From contig QJNS01000275.1 of the NCBI GenBank assembly GCA_004154925.1, forward strand, positions 36,514 to 100,513: a DNA stretch of 64,000 nucleotides, given 5' to 3'. Origin of the DNA: Monosporascus cannonballus (taxonomy: Eukaryota; Ascomycota; Sordariomycetes; Xylariales). The position numbers and the translations under genes are program-made. The notes under the pieces were generated by a model. It searched no databases and was not told the DNA's origin. It was given only the letters and a program-made list of their open reading frames with translations. Below, in pieces: positions 53,501-64,000 of this stretch (position 1 is its first letter; each line of letters opens with the position of its first letter).

Positions 53501-56384
53501 TTTTGAAACATTAGTTTTTATTCGTATTTCTTTCCAATTTTAATAAAATTATATTTGTTTTTCAAATTAAATATAATATATTATTTAATTTCGTAAAATC
53601 GATTTTTTATTTTAATAATTTCAAATAATAATATATAATTTTTAATTATATTGTAATGTAATTGTCAGAAATCGAATATAAGACGTAATTTATTTTTCTT
53701 TTCGATATAAAAAATATAGGATATTATATAAGTAATTTCGAAAATTAACTTTATTTTTTATAGCTAATTTTTCATATAGTTTCTAAAAACGCATAATTTA
53801 TTTTTATTAAAATTATAAATCAGATAGAATTCGCAAATAAATTCTTTTTAAAAGCTTTTTCATTAATTTCATTCTTTATATGTCGATAATTTTGTATGAA
53901 ATTGCTGTTGAATAATTATTGAGATCTGTAATATTATAATAATATATTTAATGTTTTTTAGATTTTTAAAATTGTTATTTCAAATCGCTATTTAATCACT
54001 TAAACCTTAGTTTCATAACAATAATAAAACGTTATATTTTTAAATATCTCTTTCATATTTTACGCATTCATATAATAAGGTATTTATTATATCTTTATAC
54101 TTATATTTATTATTAGATTTATTCGAAATGTTTAGAAAAAAAGAATTTTAAATTTTATTTCTCGATAAGGTATCAAATAAGTTTGTATTAATTAACTTTC
54201 TCGTAGATTAAAACTGTATATTAATATATTTATAATTTTCTTAAAACTATATCGCATATTCAGAATAAAATGATATCGAAATTAATTATTTAATAATATT
54301 TTGAAATTAGAATATCGAAATCATTCATTTCATATTAAATATTTCCGTTATCATAAGTAAATTTTTAATTTTCGTTATTTATAATTATATAAATATTTAA
54401 TTTATAATTTTATGAGAGTTTAAATTTATTAATATTATTCGGTATAATATAAATTCCGCTTAAAACTTCGTAATTTATTCTCACAGTCTATTAATACGTT
54501 TCGATTTGTATTTCAAAAATAATGAAATTATTGACGGTTTTTATCGTTACGTTTAATATCTTTTTAAAACCTTTTTTAATTCGTTTAAGTCTTATTATCT
54601 TACGGCTTCTTTATAAGTAACTTTTTTTAACTTTTGTCGAATTTAGAGAAATTTATTTATATTTTTGACATAATACGTTAAAACATTTTCCTTATCGCTT
54701 TTGTTAATATATTTACTTTTTGAATTACATTAAACTTTCTTAATTGATTTAGAATTTCTTACTTTATTAAATATATAGCTTTTCCTAATAATATAAAACG
54801 CTTTAAATAAATTCACGCTTTTTTTAAAACTTATTTTTTATTGGATTTATAATAAATATTAATTAAAAAAACAATCCGTAATAACTTTTAGGTAATAGTT
54901 TTTATAATATATTAAATCAATCTTTTTACGGATTAATAATTACATTAAATATAAATGCAAAAAGAAATTTTCCAGGTATTATTTTTCGTTTAATAAATTT
55001 CATAAAACTATTCTTTTATCGATATCGTTTTAGATAGTAATAATTTGAAAATATTAATATTCATTATTTATTTATCTTATTATGTCCGGTTTAATTAAAA
55101 TAGTGAATTCTTTTTAGTATATACGTATAATTTGTTAATAAATAGATTTTTTTAATTGTTATATATTAAGTATATTCGTCGTGTATAATATATTACGTAT
55201 ATTTTATTATATTGATCAAAAATCTCGATATAAACCTTTTTTAGTTTATTTTTAATATTTCTTTAATTATTTTTTCAAAACGTATTATTATTTTCGAAGC
55301 GTTTTTTAGGTTAAGCTTTAGATTTTTCGTATTTGGCGTCAAATTTCTTATCATAAGAACTTTTATTCGTATTAAGCCCGAACGATATTAATAATCTTAT
55401 TGTTATTTTTTCAATTATTCTTAAATTATTCTTTCGATATAAGTACTTAACTATTTTATCGTAGTCTTTTAGATATTTTATAAATATTTTAATAATATCT
55501 TATTTTGTTGTAATTATAATATTTAACTTTATTTTCATCTTTATATTCAATCTTTCCCGATGCTATGAGGTTTAATATTATACAAAACGATATAAATAAT
55601 ATATTGTATTTTTTTCTTTAATTAACTAGTACACCATCATACCTTAAAATATATTATCTTTTTTTACGCTGTTTCTATACCTCTTTATGAACTTTAATAA
55701 TTTTCATAATATATTTATTTAAGCATTCACGTTTCGCAAATTTAATAATTTTATTTCTAATATTATCTTTAAACTCTTTAAAAATTATATTAAGTAAATT
55801 ATTACCCTATTACCGATTTACTATATTTTAATAATATAGGTTTCCGAAATTAATAATATATTTCCGAATGAAATCTCTTTTTATTATAACTATAAAATTT
55901 GCTATATCGTTATCTGTTTTCTACTAATATTTTCAAAATAGGCCTTAATTTCTTTTTAAGGTTAGCGTAATTATAGAAAAAAAAACCTTACTGACCTTTT
56001 TCTAATTAATTTCGATATTTTTAAGTAATCTCTTATTATTAATTCAAAATAATCTAGAGCATTTTTCGTAAAGAGAATTACTATTAAAAAATTTATTTAC
56101 GAGCTGATCCAAATTTAAAAACGGAAATATATCTAGACTTAAACAAATAAACTTTAAACGTTTCCTTCTTTATTAAAAAGTTAAGGCTTTTTTACCTTAA
56201 ACTTTATCATAGTAGTGTAAATTAAGGTAACCATTATTTGGTTTACTAACTACTAAATTTATCTTTTAAGCTTTTTAATTTTGGTCTAAAGCTGTGTAAT
56301 TGCAAAAAATATCTAAGTACTGGTCGACATTTTAACTAAAAAGATATTATTTAAAGTTTAACGATATTATTAAATAAAAGCTTA

Positions 56385-56776
56385 TCACGTGTAACGGCTT
56401 ATGAACTTAACTAATTATTAAATCTAAATTGTACGAATTTATATTAATAGAAATATGGTAAGATTTTATACAATACATATAGTAATTAATTCCGTTTCTT
56501 AACACTAAAAACGTTTTAAATAAAGAAATTATATTATAAGCCATTATTATTTAAATTATAGAAATAATGAATATATCTTTATATTGTAACTTATGTAATT
56601 ATTTTTTCTCTTTAATAGCGTTTAACGAAATAGCTTATTTACTTACGTTTAACTACGCAGTTGCTTAATTATGTTCAGCCGTTACTTACTGAACGCTTCT
56701 TACGTAATCTGATCTAATGGGTCCTGGTCTTTTTGGCCCGACCGTTGCCGCGACCTTAGCTCGTTAGGTTGTAATA
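56385..56776 (-). repeat. 5' LTR of Gypsy copy C
   Basis: Reverse complemented, it begins TACAACCTAACGAGCTAAGG and keeps a GC-rich segment at 56,690-56,765 (GGGTCCTGGTC, GGCCCGACC). This is the least mutated LTR interior of the family here, useful for reconstructing the family's unmutated consensus. Confidence 0.7.
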
Positions 56777-58229
56777 TTTATTAAAAAAGCATTAATATCA
56801 AGTAAAAAATATATATTTTGTTACAACATATTTTTAGAGTGTAGAAATTAATATATAATATTATTGTTAATAAACAAAGTGCGTTTATTTTAAAACCTTA
56901 ACAAAGCCTTCTTATATAAGCTAATATCAATATAAATTATTTAATATAAATAATATTAAACGAATAAATGAACGAAACGAGTAAATTAAATAATAAAACT
57001 TTATTTACGATATTATACTAATTATAAATACAGTATATAAATTAAAAGGTTTTTATAAACTATTTAACGTATAATATAAATTATAACCGAAATATGAAAA
57101 GAATTATACTAAACGCCAATTTTAAATTTATATCCTATATATATAAAAATACGTATAACGGATTTATTAATGTTAAAATAATATTGATAACGAAATAATA
57201 TAAATAATTATAATAAGAAACAAAAATAAAATTAAGATTTGTATACGATCAAACAAGTAAATATTATTACTGAAAAATTAAAAAAATGAATTTTCGAAAA
57301 AAAAAGAAAAAAATAATTTAGCATAATATAAAAATATTTAATTAACGAGATTTAATAAAGAATTCGATTTTAAGTATATCGGATTATATAAAACTGTTAA
57401 GAAAATTTTAAAACATAATGATTAATTAGAATATTTATTAAAATTTAAGTTTTATTTTATTTTTCATATTTTTATTTAAATTAATAATCAATACTTTTAA
57501 GGTATCCAGGGTATAAAGAGATATAAAAATAAATATAAAATATTCGATATAAAATAATCTTAAATATACCAAAAATATAGTTTTACTTAAAATTTGATAA
57601 AATGGAAAAATTATTCGAATTTTGAAAATATTTAAAAACTTGCGAAAAATCTTATAAACGCCTAACGTCTATTAAACAATTTTTAGTAATAATATCGAAA
57701 ACATTTTTTAAAACGTTTAAATTAATAATAATTAATTTATAACATTTAGATTAACTTAAATAAAAAAAGGTTGCAACCGGTATTAATGTAATTATTTCGG
57801 TCATTAATTATTTTTGTTGTCGTTTAAAATGGTCGAATTCTTTTTATTACCTTAACGCTTTTAATATCAGGACGAAATATATCCATGTTCCGACGACGGA
57901 GAATTCGCCGTTATTTTTAAAGACGATTTAATTTATTAGCGATAATTCGTAGCGTTTTTCGAGTCTACTTTTTTTTTATGTTCTAACCATTTTTTTGTTA
58001 AATAATTTTGGGCATTTAACTTTAGAGGGTTTAAAAACGTTGTAAGGACCGGTATAACGAATATATTATTTTTTTTAAACAAAACTTCGAAAAATCTTAT
58101 ATTTCTTCAATTTTTTAAAACGGAAGCAAAAACGTATGATAAAACCTAGATAAATAAGTTGTTTTGATAAAAAACGTTAATACCTTTACTTGAACGAATT
58201 TTTTTCAATACGATTAAATATGATAAAAA

Positions 58230-58232
<3 letters not shown>

Positions 58233-58265
<33 letters not shown>
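58233..58265 (+). repeat. A33 homopolymer
   Basis: An uninterrupted run of 33 A lies about 60 bp upstream of the 3' LTR of copy B. It may be an expanded purine-rich (polypurine) tract region. Homopolymer length is prone to sequencing error. Confidence 0.8.
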
Positions 58266-58267
<2 letters not shown>

Positions 58268-58327
58268 GAGACAGTTTATAAAAAAATTATTTCCGAAACG
58301 AAATTTCGAAAAAGAAACAAATTATAC

Positions 58328-58711
58328 TGTAATTTAACTGGTTTAACGAACCTAAAAATAGTCGGGATAAAAAAAAATTAAATCTGATATAGAAACCGAT
58401 GACGTAATAAGCTTAAAGTTTTTAGTTTTGGTGCTTTAAGCTTTTTAAGTTGTATAAAGGAAATTGGAGAGTTTAAAGAGTTTAAAAGGTTAAGCTGTTT
58501 AAATATTTTAAGCTAGAAATAAGGTATATACGTTCACAGTTTCCATAATTTAAATAATAATAGTTTATAATAATATTTCGTTACTTAAGGTATATTTCGT
58601 ATTACGAAACGTAATTACAGTTATCTTATTGCTTAGATTCCCACGGCATTTCTGCTAACGTAAACCCGTACAACTTAGGTTTAATAGTTGGTTAAACCCC
58701 TCGCCGTCACA
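58328..58711 (+). repeat. 3' LTR of Gypsy copy B
   Basis: It starts TGTAATTTAACTGG and ends near CGCCGTCACA, with CCCGTACAACTTAGGTTTAAT near the end. Its last 40 bp are nearly unmutated, and the AT-rich desert stops here. Confidence 0.75.
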
Positions 58712-59086
58712 GTTGGAAAAGGCGGATTAAGGGGAATAGGCTGAACAAAGACGGCATTATACGGAGCAGCAGGTAGGGCGCCCAGGGCCCTTAATTAGTT
58801 CCGTTTTCCTCGGCGGTTGTCCGGGTTGCCGGATACCGAAGATAAAACGGAGATCTCGGCGCTTAGAGGAAGTCAAGGCGGTCGGGCGTGGTAGAGCCGA
58901 GAACAGAATGGGTGGTTAGGATGAGTTAGTATACATTCCGTGCCGTATATTTGATATTACTAATTAGGATCCGTAACAGAATATCGTGACCGAAGTCCGC
59001 TTCTATGCTTTACGAATATAAAAAGCAAACTCGCCCGAGGCCGTGGTTATCTGTTGGCATCCAATCCAGTCCACTCGATTTTCAAC
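58712..59086. other. GC-normal spacer after the retroelement block
   Basis: Normal-composition DNA, G-rich on the + strand, with no supportable gene. The frame of the following gene is open back to 58,964, but no ATG lies upstream of 59,087. Confidence 0.5.
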
Positions 59087-59518
59087 ATGGTCATCACCGC
59101 ACTCAAGCCAGCTCGCTCCACTACCGGCACCGCTGATTTCTACAACGGTACTACAGATGGTGGCGAAGCGTACGTCGACTACGGAGCTAAGACCAACAAC
59201 CTGAACAAGCCGTTGCCGGTAGCGGTAACGGCTCACGACCTGCGTTATGCTTCGCCGCGCCTCACCTGGCAGAAGGACAACTTCGAGCTGATCGAGCGGC
59301 CGACCGAGGTGACAGCAGAACAATTTCTCGACAAGTCCCCGGAGGGCAAGAAATTCGGCGAGGGCGCCTACTACCGCGACTGCAAGACTCTCGTTGAGGA
59401 GGTGACAGGGTGCAAGAACGTCGTCCCCCATGATGGATTGTGGAACAATACTCGCGAGGATGCCCCTGACAAGCGGTCGGTCGAGGTCCGATGTTAGGTC
59501 TTCTATTATAACGAGTAG
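59087..59518 (+). pseudogene. AsaB/CmcJ-type hydroxylase/desaturase remnant, core deleted
   Basis: The family consists of fungal proteins of roughly 280-300 residues related to AsaB-type hydroxylase/desaturases and CmcJ, 2-oxoglutarate/Fe(II)-type oxidoreductases often found in secondary-metabolite clusters. This frame keeps the family's N-terminal part (T-A-D-F-Y-N, V-T-A-H-D-L-R, the K-D-N-F-E-L segment and the Y-Y-R-D...E-V-T-G-C-K-N segment). It then jumps, near 59,417-59,426, to the family's C-terminal end (V-P-H-D-G-L-W-N, D-A-P-D-K-R-S-V-E-V-R-C). About 130-150 residues, including the metal-binding core, are missing. A TAG at 59,495 precedes the last residues V-F-Y-Y-N-E and a second TAG at 59,516. 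The first ATG is at 59,087 (ACATGG context), where the family normally starts. It is tail-to-tail with the pectate lyase and lies 375 bp from the retroelement block. It is a pseudogene unless a truncated protein has a new role. Confidence 0.75.
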
Positions 59519-60559
59519 ATCCACACTTCCGTCGCCTGGAACAACAACACGGAGGAAGTATGACGCTTATACAATTTGAGCTCTTTCTACTGAATGTTAG
59601 GCCCAATATGTATATTCTACTGTTTGCCATTTCACAAAGATAGTCCAGGTGCGTAAAAGGGTAGAGATAACAAGAATACCTCCTGATTCTCGCAGGATTT
59701 ACTCAGCAACTACTCTAGGAGATTACAGGCCAACACAAGTGACTGAACTAAGTTAGAATGTCTTGATATTTGGTCTTGATGGCGACGCTCTCGTTGGATC
59801 AGACAATTCCTACTTGCGAAGCTTGCCTCGATTTGTGTTGCAAAACCGACGCCGCTATTGCGTTGGTTGCAATAGCGTTATATATACCGCAACGGTTTGC
59901 AATCAACGTGCCCCAATGGGAGTAGATACCAGGGCCATTAGCTCATGATGCCGCGTCTGGCTCTGGACGAAGTAGTTAGCCACCTTTGGTAATTACCAGG
60001 AGTTGAACTGTAATAATTAAACGATTCGAATCCGACTAAGGGCGATGGTTGGTCATTTAATTTATAGAAATAAAATATATATATCATTGTTTTTTTTCTG
60101 AAAAGAAGTATTTCTGTAGGTACATAGAGACAATAACAGCAATGGGATATACCTAGATGGCTAGAGGCGGCTCAGCATTTACGACCGGAGCCTGCTTGAT
60201 ATCCAACTCCTAATGGTTAATTATCCCACAGCATAGCCTCTTTTAATCCGTCGTGTTTGTTTTTTCCACTCCCTGCTCCAGGACATACGTAGGCCTAATT
60301 GTAGCCCTGTTGGCTGCGGGATCCTTCATTCCAAAACGTTGCAGTCTTGCGCTGTAGAGCTGGACCTATGTTTATGAATCACTAGTAACGAAGGCAAGGA
60401 GTTTGTGCCCAGTTTTGAATTCGGGTAGACAACTGGTAGTATATACATCTGAAAAAGGATTTACATGAAATGCTATATCTGTTATAAAGAGTGATGCGAT
60501 GTCGAGATCGACATTTCCTTTCCCGGATATTTCGAACACAGCCCACTCCTTTGAATTCT
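59519..60559. other. Spacer between two convergent genes
   Basis: Normal composition and no convincing gene; the 61-codon + frame at 59,763-59,948 lacks any domain. A small hairpin with perfect 8-bp arms (CGCTATTG/CAATAGCG) lies near 59,853-59,877. CGTTGGTTGCAA near 59,861 also pairs with TTGCAATCAACG near 59,897. A T/A-rich stretch at 60,058-60,100 may belong to the 3' region of one of the genes. Confidence 0.45.
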
Positions 60560-61438
60560 CTAGCAGTCCTCCGTAAGGTTGGACACTATGCAGGATTCTC
60601 CATCAGGACCCGAGCCTATCTTGGTAGGCTCATCGCCGTTCGAGTTGCCCTCGTACCTGTCACACGACTTTCCATCGTTCTGGCAGGTGTTCGAGATCTG
60701 GCAGGTATCGCCGTAGTTGGTGTTGATACCACAGAGAACACCACCGTCCACGGCCACGGAGTCTTCGATAACGATGTTCCGGGGGCCGCCGTTGTCCTTG
60801 CAGTTACCGCAGCTACGCACCACCTACGCGTGTCGGAATTAGTCTCAAACTCCCTTTCCCTTTCATGGCAAAGCTCCACAGTGCCACACAGGTTTAGCTT
60901 TTCATGCAACTTACCTTTCCGTAGTCGTTGGCATAGAACTCGCTGATGACGACCGTCCCACGGCCGTTGAACTGGAAGACCTTGTCGCTGGCTTGGAAGG
61001 CGCCGCCGCCGTTGATGTACGAGGTTCCCGACTCCTGCTTGAAGGTTGCCGCGTCCTCGCACACATCCGCCCACCACACATTATTCAGGGTGCAGGTTCC
61101 CTTGCAGTGGACGCCCTCGGCCTGGGACGCGCCGATGATGACGTTGGAGAGGGTGGCACCGTCTTCGAGGATGAACATGGCGTCGTCCTCACCCGTCTCA
61201 TTCTGATCTTGGCAGACGGCGGCTGTCGGAAAAAATCGTCAGCATTTGGCAGTCGAGCGAGGGGCATCGTGGGTAGCGGGGACCTACGCTCGCGCTCGTA
61301 TCTCATCATGCCGCCATCGTGCTCCCCCGAGACCGGGATTGCGGTGGGCTCCGAAGTCACGCCGGCGGAAGCCGGGAGAGTGGTTGTGACGGCCGCAACG
61401 GCGCCGCTCACGAAAGCTAGGACTGTGGCTTGCTTCAT
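60560..61438 (-). CDS. Secreted pectate lyase, polysaccharide lyase family 3
   Basis: Cleaves de-esterified pectin (polygalacturonate) in plant cell walls by beta-elimination, outside the cell. Three exons splice cleanly: 61,438-61,288, 61,222-60,915 and 60,823-60,560, giving 240 residues, the usual PL3 length. Introns are 65 bp (GTAGGT...CAG) and 91 bp (GTAAGT...TAG, with a CTAAT branch-like site). Residues 1 to about 20-25 form a signal peptide (M-K-Q-A-T-V-L-A-F...A-S-A). Family motifs follow: [10 protein letters not shown] (53-62), [15 protein letters not shown] (67-81), E-G-V-H-C-K-G-T-C (86-94), [12 protein letters not shown] (100-111) and [11 protein letters not shown] (156-166). The acidic pair at 106-107 sits where the family binds calcium. 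Twelve cysteines are consistent with six disulfides. No stop or missing motif is seen, so I infer a working gene, although it lies about 2 kb from a RIP block. Confidence 0.93.
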
Positions 61439-61545
61439 TTTCGGTTTGGATGAAGATGGTCGTGAGGACTCGGAGGATAATAAAGAGATGCTTGGTTCAA
61501 AGTATTGAATTTTAATAGTCCTCGAGGAGGCGGTCTCGACTTGTA

Positions 61546-61553
61546 ATTTATAT
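61546..61553 (-). promoter_or_regulatory. TATA-like box upstream of the pectate lyase
   Basis: On the minus strand AATATAAAT lies about 110 bp before the ATG at 61,438. The position is plausible for a fungal core promoter; no other regulatory site is claimed. Confidence 0.3.
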
Positions 61554-64000
61554 TGCTGAGCAGTGCCGTGCACCATCACTCGAGCAGTGAATCCGGCCGA
61601 AAGGGGCGCCAGCGGCCCCACACGGTACCGCTTCGCCAAGCTCCGGATTCCAGCTATTTCAGGTAAGTCCATTACAGATTACACGGAAGATTTCCGGGAG
61701 AATCGCTGTCAAGGATGCTAAGCTGACCGGTGGTATCATGGTTCGTGGAGAAATAGGCAGAGTCGGATGGGCTCCGGTCTAGTTCAGGAACTGATCGTCA
61801 TTGCGACACCGAAAGGTGCTATAATATCTCTTTCATCGTCAGGCACTGATAGATTATTCTCGAAATGAGTCCAAGACATCTTGGTAACTTACGTCCCTGG
61901 ACTCGCCAGCCACTCGCGCGTATTCCCGTTAATTAAGGACTACAAGCTGGAAGAGAGAACATACTAGGTAACAGGGAGACCGCTGTTGCAAGGGCGAATG
62001 CCTAAATACTACCGTCTATACTTAGTGATGTATGCCAATCGTTACCGCCTTAGGAGTGATTGACCCGCGCGGTCGAGTTAAGCTCCCGGAACTAGTATAC
62101 TCCGCCGCAGATTCGGAGCTTGACCCGACACGATTCGTGGGAATTCCAACCGCTTGCGCTGCACCGTAGCCAGCGGTGGGAGGCCCTAGTTCAAACTGTT
62201 TCACTTGGCAACCAATATATGAGCGTACATCACCACTACCCCTTCCACTTGATAACGCTCATTCTTCCACAGATTTTCCGTAGATAACCAGGGATGCAAC
62301 AAAATAATGATTTGTAATGGGGGTGATTGATGAGTCCTCTGTATGAACCGCTTGGCGTATATCTCTGCGCGTAGGTAGGGTAGTTCGCTCGTCTTTACAC
62401 CATTGGGGAAGATGAGTGCGAGGTTGGTACCCAGCATGAATATGAATGTCTTATAGATGTCTCTTAAACTGCAAGCGTAAACTGTTCTCCACGGCTATCA
62501 TTACTCACTTCATAAAGCCATTACAAACAAGACCAAAGCCGCAATCTTTCTAATTTCTACACGAGTCTTTTCACTTATTTCTTAAGGAAACAACTGAGAT
62601 ACAATCAGCATCATCGAATACGTCTTTCGCCATTCGGAGTTACTAGCACAAGGGGCGAAGCTGACACAAGACTTGGAGGGGAGGATAACAAGAGCAGCAT
62701 CAAGCATTCGCGACACTGCTCGGCTACGAGAGGATGGTATAGATATCAAGCTAGGAGCGAATCTTTACCGTGTTTCAAGGGGGCTCACGACAAGAGCAAC
62801 CTCGATCACTGTTTACTATTGCATTATCTCCTACAACTTATTGGTCCAAGGCTTCTTATATCCCACCTTACTTCGACCCCTTAGGCGTTTTTAATGAGAG
62901 GCGGCGGTCGTATTCGGGGGGTAACTCCTCAATAACTATCTACCGCTAGACACCGAATTCGGGAGCCAGTCCGAACTCTTGAGGACTTGGTGTATGTGTG
63001 TCTCCTAAGGCCCCTAGACATGCATACTTCGTATGTTCTATCTATACGCAAGGAGTAGTAAGGAAGCCAAGTTGCTTGAACCTTAAACCCTAGCCGAAGA
63101 GGTAGTTAAAAAAACATACTCGTGAAACAGACCACCGGGCTGCTCTTCCTTCACGGATTCCCAAGTTGGGGGAGATTCACAGTCTTAGACTAACTTTGCG
63201 CGATGAGTTAGCATTGGGTATTAGATAGATTTTAAGTTCGAGTTATTTTTACCACTGATGTTACCGAACACGCTGCAAATACCTTCAATGACTCTACGTT
63301 TTATGAGTTCGGCCGAAGTTGCGCAAAAGGCCACGCTCATATCTCTTGATATCTCATTAGCAATCTGTCCGGTTCGATAATCATATGCCACCTTTCAAAG
63401 CCATGGAACGCTTGGCCGCCGTTCCCCTATTGATTACGGACGTCACTAGTGTTGAAGCGAGGGCCAAGGTCTAGCTAAACAAGTACGGCGGCATGTCTCC
63501 TCGTCAGTGTTGTGCATATATAAGGCTTTTGCCACTTAGATAAACAGCTAGTTCGGGCCTCAACGTACACGCTCATTATCCTGGTTCATCAATTAGCATA
63601 ATTTGCAGAATCCCAACCACAGAGCTTGCCTGGGTATTGGACGCAATTATGCGTACGAAGCTGGCAGACAGGTCATCATAAAGGGGTGTATCACTAGTCC
63701 CAAGCTCGCTGCTCCGATGACATCGAGTTGTTAAGTCCAGTCATCATCCAGCTGCGGTTGACCGGTGGCGCTCGTGTTGTCGAGCAACCTCGTATTAGGG
63801 CCAATTCCAATAACCCTTAACTTCGTGGAGTCCATATTATGTGTACTACGAAAAAAAAGAAAATCGTTCTTGTGTCTCGGATTAGCGGATTCAGTCTAAG
63901 CTCTCTGGCTCCGTATTGCCATAAATGCACCGTCTATTCTATAGCGTTAGATAGTGAGAACCAGGGGATGCTTCTACCCTTCCCCTTTTCAACCCAGCCC
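61554..64000. other. GC-normal stretch without a supportable gene
   Basis: Composition is normal, but only short overlapping frames occur (for example 62,022-62,204 and 62,201-62,437 on minus, 62,673-62,894 on plus). None has a recognisable domain, signal peptide or splice pattern. It may be the intergenic and promoter region of the pectate lyase followed by old decayed sequence. A short A-rich tract lies at 63,850-63,862. A gene whose exons are all small could be missed by eye. Confidence 0.5.

Larger units (their letters stand above)
50170..56776 (-). mobile_element. Ty3/Gypsy copy C, nested in copy B
   Basis: Inverted LTR sequences at 50,170-50,563 and 56,385-56,776 have the same family landmarks on the minus strand (for example TTAACTAACTATTAAAGCTAAG at 50,200). 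They bound about 6.6 kb. The interior is T-rich on the + strand, the mirror of copies A and B, as expected for the opposite orientation. Sequence just inside the right LTR (56,335-56,380) is the reverse complement of the A and B leader region. Coding remnants are heavily mutated; I did not assign individual domains. Confidence 0.7.
56777..58711 (+). mobile_element. Ty3/Gypsy copy B, 3' part
   Basis: Resumes copy B after the nested insertion. The stretch 57,150-57,460 aligns with 41,080-41,390 of copy A. 57,850-57,960 aligns with 41,750-41,870, sharing CGACGACG and a GCCGTTATTTTTAAA-like segment. It ends in an LTR. Adding both parts gives about 7.2 kb, close to copy A. Confidence 0.75.

Noticed and set aside
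58190..58381. 63-codon frame with a polylysine run
   Set aside because: The lysines come from the A33 tract; the frame spans the LTR border of a degraded retroelement.
1..58710. Mitochondrial DNA inserted in the nucleus, suggested by the low GC content
   Set aside because: No mitochondrial gene or rRNA was recognised, and the LTR retroelements with RIP-type stops explain the composition.
59003..59630. Minus-strand frames of 173 and 122 codons opposite the hydroxylase remnant
   Set aside because: They lack any family character, while the plus strand shows recognisable N- and C-terminal family segments.
60001..60050. tRNA-like T-loop text (GATTCGAATCC)
   Set aside because: The bases flanking the TTCGAAT loop do not form a five-pair stem on either strand, and no acceptor or anticodon arm can be fitted.
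60491..61508. Plus-strand frames opposite the pectate lyase (up to 171 codons)
   Set aside because: They are shadows of the spliced minus-strand gene, whose motifs and splice sites are far better supported.

Overview
This looks like a filamentous ascomycete (Pezizomycotina) genome. Two things support that: a pectate lyase family PL3 gene with two short fungal-type introns at the right end, and very long AT-rich tracts that fit repeat-induced point mutation (RIP), with TA-rich text, few CA/TG dinucleotides and stop codons in nearly every frame. A plant-associated life style is an inference from the pectate lyase. No species is claimed. All coordinates of RIP-damaged elements are read by eye, and base composition was not computed.

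Layout. About 1-58,710 is an AT-rich desert of decayed mobile DNA, broken by a few GC-normal islands. Small islands lie at 2,216-2,720, 22,598-23,175 and 33,781-34,010, with minor patches near 3.3, 4.3-4.9, 17.3, 43.0 and 47.1 kb. One larger island, 11,128-14,030, escaped mutation and holds a broken reading frame with repeated C-x-C-G zinc-finger-like motifs.

From 35.2 to 58.7 kb the desert resolves into three copies of one Ty3/Gypsy family with LTRs of about 350-395 bp. Copy A (+, 35,221-42,598) is complete in outline but carries a tandem duplication of its RNase H and integrase zinc-binding region. Copy B (+, 44,879-58,711) is split by copy C (-, 50,170-56,776), a nested insertion. Copies A and B are both about 7.2-7.4 kb once C is removed.

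From 58,712 to 64,000 the sequence returns to normal composition. It holds two recognisable genes in tail-to-tail order: a remnant of an AsaB/CmcJ-type hydroxylase/desaturase whose catalytic middle is deleted (59,087-59,518, +), and an apparently intact secreted PL3 pectate lyase (60,560-61,438, -, three exons, 240 residues). The last 2.5 kb shows no gene I can support. I found no CRISPR array, rRNA or convincing tRNA.
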